Assembly: GCA_003202005.1 (NCBI GenBank)
Contig: QJJF01000003.1
Span: 496,001-560,000 of the forward strand
Direction of reading: 5' to 3'
Source of the DNA: Williamsia faeni
GTDB lineage: Bacteria > Actinomycetota > Actinomycetes > Mycobacteriales > Mycobacteriaceae
Length of the DNA stretch: 64,000 nucleotides
Shown: piece after piece, positions 60,989 through 64,000 of the stretch
Layout of the letters: every line of letters begins with the position of its first letter
Position numbering within the stretch: position 1 is the stretch's first letter
Position numbers and translations under genes: made by a program
The notes under the pieces: generated by a model
Seen by the model: only the letters and a program-made list of their open reading frames with translations
The model's database searches: none
Told to the model about the DNA's origin: nothing

Positions 60989-62370
60989 TTGACGTCGGCC
61001 ATGGTCTTGCCGACGTCGGCCAAGGTGAGCGGTGTGCCGTAATTCTTGGTGTACTTGTAGGGCGGGACGTTGCACCGGAACGGGCCTGCGTCAGGCTTGA
61101 AATCGGCTGTCTCCCAACCCTCCGGGGTCAGTTGCTCGATGTTGAAGCACCCTGACGGCGGGGCCGGCTGAGACACGTTCACCGAGGCGTGCAATCCGCC
61201 GCCTGTCCATGCTGTTTCGGCGGTCGCGGTGCTGAGCAAGCAAGTTCGCGTCAGGTCATCGCCACAGGCCGACGCAGACTTGGCGAACAGCAACCATGCT
61301 GACATCGCGCGGACCGCCGGCAAGGTGAGCTTCTCACCCGGCGCGTACTTCTCCCACAACTCGTTGAGCTGTTTCATCGGCAGGGCATCACTACTCAGGG
61401 GAAGGTTGCCGCCCAGATCGACGTAGTTGCTCTGGTAGCCGGCTGAGGTGCCCGCGAGGTCTGCGAACTGTTCTCCGTAAGCGCTGCTATTCGTATCGAT
61501 CCAGTCGAGCTTGTATTCCATACTCGTCAAGACGGACTCGAGTTTGGCCAGTTGCGAGAATTCACCATAGAAGATGAGGCCCTTGACTCCCTTGCTCTTC
61601 ATGGCCTGGGCGTACGGAGTCCAATCCGAAACGCCCATCCCCGGATACAGGTCGTTGTAGACGAACGTCCCGCCCGCAGCCTCGGTTGATTCGACCGCCT
61701 GCTCGCCAAGTACCTTCGTCACCGGCGAATCGCCGTTGATGATGCCGACAGCATTCGCGGAATCCGGATGCGCATCCTTGATCAGCCACTGCCGGAACCC
61801 GAAGTAGGGGTCATATCCGGGGACCTGTGTGGGATCAGCGGCGACCTCGAGAGCCGAACCCACGGACGTCAATTGAGCTACCTGGGCCGGGAAGCTGGGC
61901 AACAGGCAGCTGACGCGCTCTTTCACCCCGAGACCGTCGAGCGCGGCCCCTCCGCCAACCAGCGCAAAGTCGTCACGGCACGCGTTCAACATCTGCTTGC
62001 GCACGTCCATCAGTCTGGAGTCGCGGATATTGGCAACGACCTTGCGTCCGTTGATGCCCCCCAGCTCGTTGCACCACGACGTGAAAACGTTGGCAGCGTT
62101 GACGAATTCGGCGTTCTTGTTGAAGCCGACATCCGAGAAGACGCCAACCTTGATGTCCTGGGCGGTAACGCCCTGAGTAGGCGCGGAAGAAGCCGATCCT
62201 CCCTGACATACATCGGATAGATCTCCGAAACCACTCGCGATGTCGCTGGCGGATGAGGCCGATCCACCGCCACCCTGATCGTCTTCACCCCCGTCGCCAC
62301 TGCGTCCACTACAACCAGCAACCAGCAACACTGCTGCCATCAGACCGATGAGCATGCGATGTGATTTCAT
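60985..62370 (-). CDS. ABC-transporter substrate-binding lipoprotein coupled to the Mo-hydroxylase operon
   Basis: This 461-residue lipoprotein has a signal ending in the VAGC lipobox (Cys20), a Gly/Ser-rich linker and a LivJ-like binding domain with several cysteines. It is unlike the two paralogs at 6853 and 46906. Its stop overlaps the start of the large-subunit gene by four bases. No permease or ATPase genes are in the window. It could capture oligo-isoprenoid products outside the membrane for the enzyme, but this is inference. Confidence 0.87.
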   Translation of the reverse strand: MKSHRMLIGLMAAVLLVAGCSGRSGDGGEDDQGGGGSASSASDIASGFGDLSDVCQGGSASSAPTQGVTAQDIKVGVFSDVGFNKNAEFVNAANVFTSWCNELGGINGRKVVANIRDSRLMDVRKQMLNACRDDFALVGGGAALDGLGVKERVSCLLPSFPAQVAQLTSVGSALEVAADPTQVPGYDPYFGFRQWLIKDAHPDSANAVGIINGDSPVTKVLGEQAVESTEAAGGTFVYNDLYPGMGVSDWTPYAQAMKSKGVKGLIFYGEFSQLAKLESVLTSMEYKLDWIDTNSSAYGEQFADLAGTSAGYQSNYVDLGGNLPLSSDALPMKQLNELWEKYAPGEKLTLPAVRAMSAWLLFAKSASACGDDLTRTCLLSTATAETAWTGGGLHASVNVSQPAPPSGCFNIEQLTPEGWETADFKPDAGPFRCNVPPYKYTKNYGTPLTLADVGKTMADVK

Positions 62371-62399
62371 TCTTCCTCCTCGAATATGTCCGGCACAGC

Positions 62400-63896
62400 T
62401 CACATACCGATACGGATGTTTTTCACCTGTTGGAACTCATGGAGACCTTCGAGTCCCCCGGCTCGGCCCGTACCACTTTGCTTGTAGCCTCCGTACGGGC
62501 CCTGCGGCGAAATATCACTGTTTCGGTTGACCCACACCGAACCGGACTCCAGCTGGCGGGCAACCCGATGTGCGCGAGTGAGATTCGCGGTCTGCACGAA
62601 CGCATTGAGCCCAAAGGTGGTGTCATTGGCCATGGCAACTGCCTCAGCTTCATCGGCAAACCGCATCACCGACACGACTGGACCGAACGTCTCCACGGTC
62701 GCCAGCGGCGACCGATTGTCGACGTCGCCGAAGACAGTGGGCTCAATATAGAAACCGGAACTGAGTTCTCCGCCGAGCCGGCGGCCACCAGTGATCAGTT
62801 CACCCATGTTCTCATCGACCGCACGATCGATGATCGCCAATATCCGTTCGGTGGAGGCCTGGCTGACCACGGGGCCCAGCATGACGCTGGGATCGAAAGG
62901 GTCACCAATCGGTGCAGAATCGATCACCTTCAAGAATCGCTCCAGGAAAGCGTCATAGACCTTGTCCTGCACCATAATTCGACTGCCGCATGCACAACTC
63001 TGCCCGGACTGACCGAGCGGGCCCTGCCACGCTGCCAGAATGGCCGCCTGATCGAGGTCCGCATCCTCGAAGACCAGATTGGCAGATTTGCCACCCAGCT
63101 CGGTTGCCACCGGTGTCAGGTTCGGAGCTGCTGCGGTGATGATCTTCCTCGCGGTGTCGCCGCCACCGGTGAAGTGGATCTTGCCGATGCCCGGATGACG
63201 GACCAGTGCGGCACCACCTTCTGGGCCTGACGGCAAGACGTTCACCAGCCCTGGCGGCAATCCGACTTCTACGCAGATTTCTCCGAACCGCAGGGGTGTA
63301 AACGGGGACAGCTCGGATGGCTTGAGGATCACCGCGTTCCCGGCCGCCAAGGCGGGAGCCACGTTCAACCCGACCACAACCATCGGGCCGTTCCACGGCG
63401 CGATGATGCCGACCACGCCGAACGGCTCTCGCTCGATGAGGTTGACGTCGAACTTGCTCGACACCGGGGTACTGGATCCCGAGGCCTTGTCCACCCACCC
63501 GGCGTAATACCGGATGAACCCCTCGGCGAGCATGACGTGGCCGGGGCTCGTCCGGACCGGAACAGCGAAGTCGTGGACGTTGAAGCGGGACAGACGATCA
63601 ACATCCGCCTTGACTGCATCGGCAAGGTCGAACATCAGATCTCTCCGACGTTCCGGCGGCATCGAGATCCACTCGCGCTGAGCCTCTTTGGCCGCGATCA
63701 CGGCGCGGTCGACCTCGCGATCGCCGGCCAGCTCGATGGTGGCGTTGGATTCTCCGGTGGCCGGGTAGATGTGGTCGTACGTGCCGCCGGATGAGCCGGT
63801 CACCCGGTCACCACCGATGAGCAGGGCGGTGGGCAGGTCTTCGGCCGGCGGTGCAAATACAGTATTTGAGATCATGTCGTCCTCGACGTCAGACAT
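62400..63896 (-). CDS. Aldehyde dehydrogenase
   Basis: This 498-residue ALDH has FGVVGIIAPWNGPMVVV, the Glu in TELGGKSAN, the catalytic Cys in GQSCACGSR and the C-terminal SPQGPYGGYKQSGTGR. It would oxidise an aldehyde with NAD. It lies 29 bp before the binding-lipoprotein gene in the same operon as the molybdenum enzyme, so two different aldehyde-oxidising systems are encoded together. An ATG seven codons later (MISNTVF) is an alternative start. Confidence 0.9.
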   Translation of the reverse strand: MSDVEDDMISNTVFAPPAEDLPTALLIGGDRVTGSSGGTYDHIYPATGESNATIELAGDREVDRAVIAAKEAQREWISMPPERRRDLMFDLADAVKADVDRLSRFNVHDFAVPVRTSPGHVMLAEGFIRYYAGWVDKASGSSTPVSSKFDVNLIEREPFGVVGIIAPWNGPMVVVGLNVAPALAAGNAVILKPSELSPFTPLRFGEICVEVGLPPGLVNVLPSGPEGGAALVRHPGIGKIHFTGGGDTARKIITAAAPNLTPVATELGGKSANLVFEDADLDQAAILAAWQGPLGQSGQSCACGSRIMVQDKVYDAFLERFLKVIDSAPIGDPFDPSVMLGPVVSQASTERILAIIDRAVDENMGELITGGRRLGGELSSGFYIEPTVFGDVDNRSPLATVETFGPVVSVMRFADEAEAVAMANDTTFGLNAFVQTANLTRAHRVARQLESGSVWVNRNSDISPQGPYGGYKQSGTGRAGGLEGLHEFQQVKNIRIGM

Positions 63897-63914
63897 CGTC
63901 TTCGCAGACCGATG

Positions 63915-64000
63915 TCAGCGAATCATGAAGCCGGCGTCCAGCGCCCACTCGGTGCCGGTGATGAACTTCGCCTCATCGGAGACCAGGAACGCCACTGCGT
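63915..64000 (-). CDS. SDR-family oxidoreductase, C-terminal end only
   Basis: The minus-strand frame from the window edge reads AVAFLVSDEAKFITGTEWALDAGFMIR and stops at 63915. This is the typical C-terminus of a short-chain dehydrogenase (ITG-x-x-x-x-x-DAG). It is upstream of the aldehyde dehydrogenase gene on the same strand, so it may be the first visible member of that operon. The rest is outside the window. Confidence 0.75.
   Translation of the reverse strand, partial: AVAFLVSDEAKFITGTEWALDAGFMIR

Overview
The window is high-GC actinobacterial DNA. It reads as a long catabolic region of a Mycobacteriales bacterium. The best guess is Gordonia or a close relative, inferred from the latex-clearing-protein gene with a divergent TetR gene and a nearby molybdenum aldehyde oxidoreductase, from mycofactocin-type SDRs, and from many FadE/FadA/EchA/FadD-like genes. 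No rRNA, tRNA, CRISPR array, transposase or phage gene was seen.

Layout. (1) 1-12.7 kb: a truncated double GntR/FCD regulator, an IclR regulator, a ferredoxin reductase, a ferredoxin, a Rieske oxygenase, an extradiol dioxygenase, an orphan ABC binding lipoprotein, two divergent small cupins, a meta-cleavage-product hydrolase and an HsaA/HsaB-like two-component flavin monooxygenase. Most are single-gene units closed by strong hairpin terminators. Together they could hydroxylate a ring, open it by meta-cleavage and hydrolyse the product. (2) 12.7-31.6 kb: mostly minus-strand operons of beta-oxidation type: thiolases, acyl-CoA dehydrogenases, crotonases, SDR, two adenylating CoA ligases, a two-hotdog MaoC-type hydratase, a CaiB CoA-transferase, a DUF35-thiolase (Ltp2-like aldolase) fusion and an amidohydrolase. 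(3) 31.8-44.2 kb: a GntR regulator, then a long plus-strand run: mycofactocin-type SDR, aldehyde dehydrogenase, beta-hydroxyacid dehydrogenase, 3Fe-4S ferredoxin, P450, TIM-barrel isomerase, APH-type kinase, TetR, an ACAD10/11-like acyl-CoA dehydrogenase, SDR, tyrosine phosphatase and quinone oxidoreductase. (4) 44.4-51.8 kb: GntR, a second mycofactocin-type SDR, an odd MaoC protein, a second copy of the binding lipoprotein, a second P450 plus TIM-barrel isomerase pair, a VOC enzyme and an isochorismatase-like hydrolase. (5) 51.8-64 kb: TatA, a globin, latex-clearing protein (lcp) with its TetR regulator, a PPOX-fold protein, a VOC protein, and a minus-strand operon: SDR, aldehyde dehydrogenase, orphan binding lipoprotein, the three molybdenum-hydroxylase subunits and a CoxG-like protein.

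How it may work together. Region 5 would cleave polyisoprene outside the cell, import and oxidise the oligo-isoprenoid aldehydes to acids, and pass them to the CoA-ester machinery of regions 2-4. Region 1 looks like ring oxidation of a phenolic or polycyclic substrate that I cannot name. A shared 17-bp palindrome (5-bp arms around a 7-bp spacer, close to TTCC-N7-GGAA) occurs at eight places, seven of them in promoter regions in front of separate units. It is a candidate operator for the IclR regulator at 1146-2045. All functions are inferred from sequence motifs read by eye; no database search was run.
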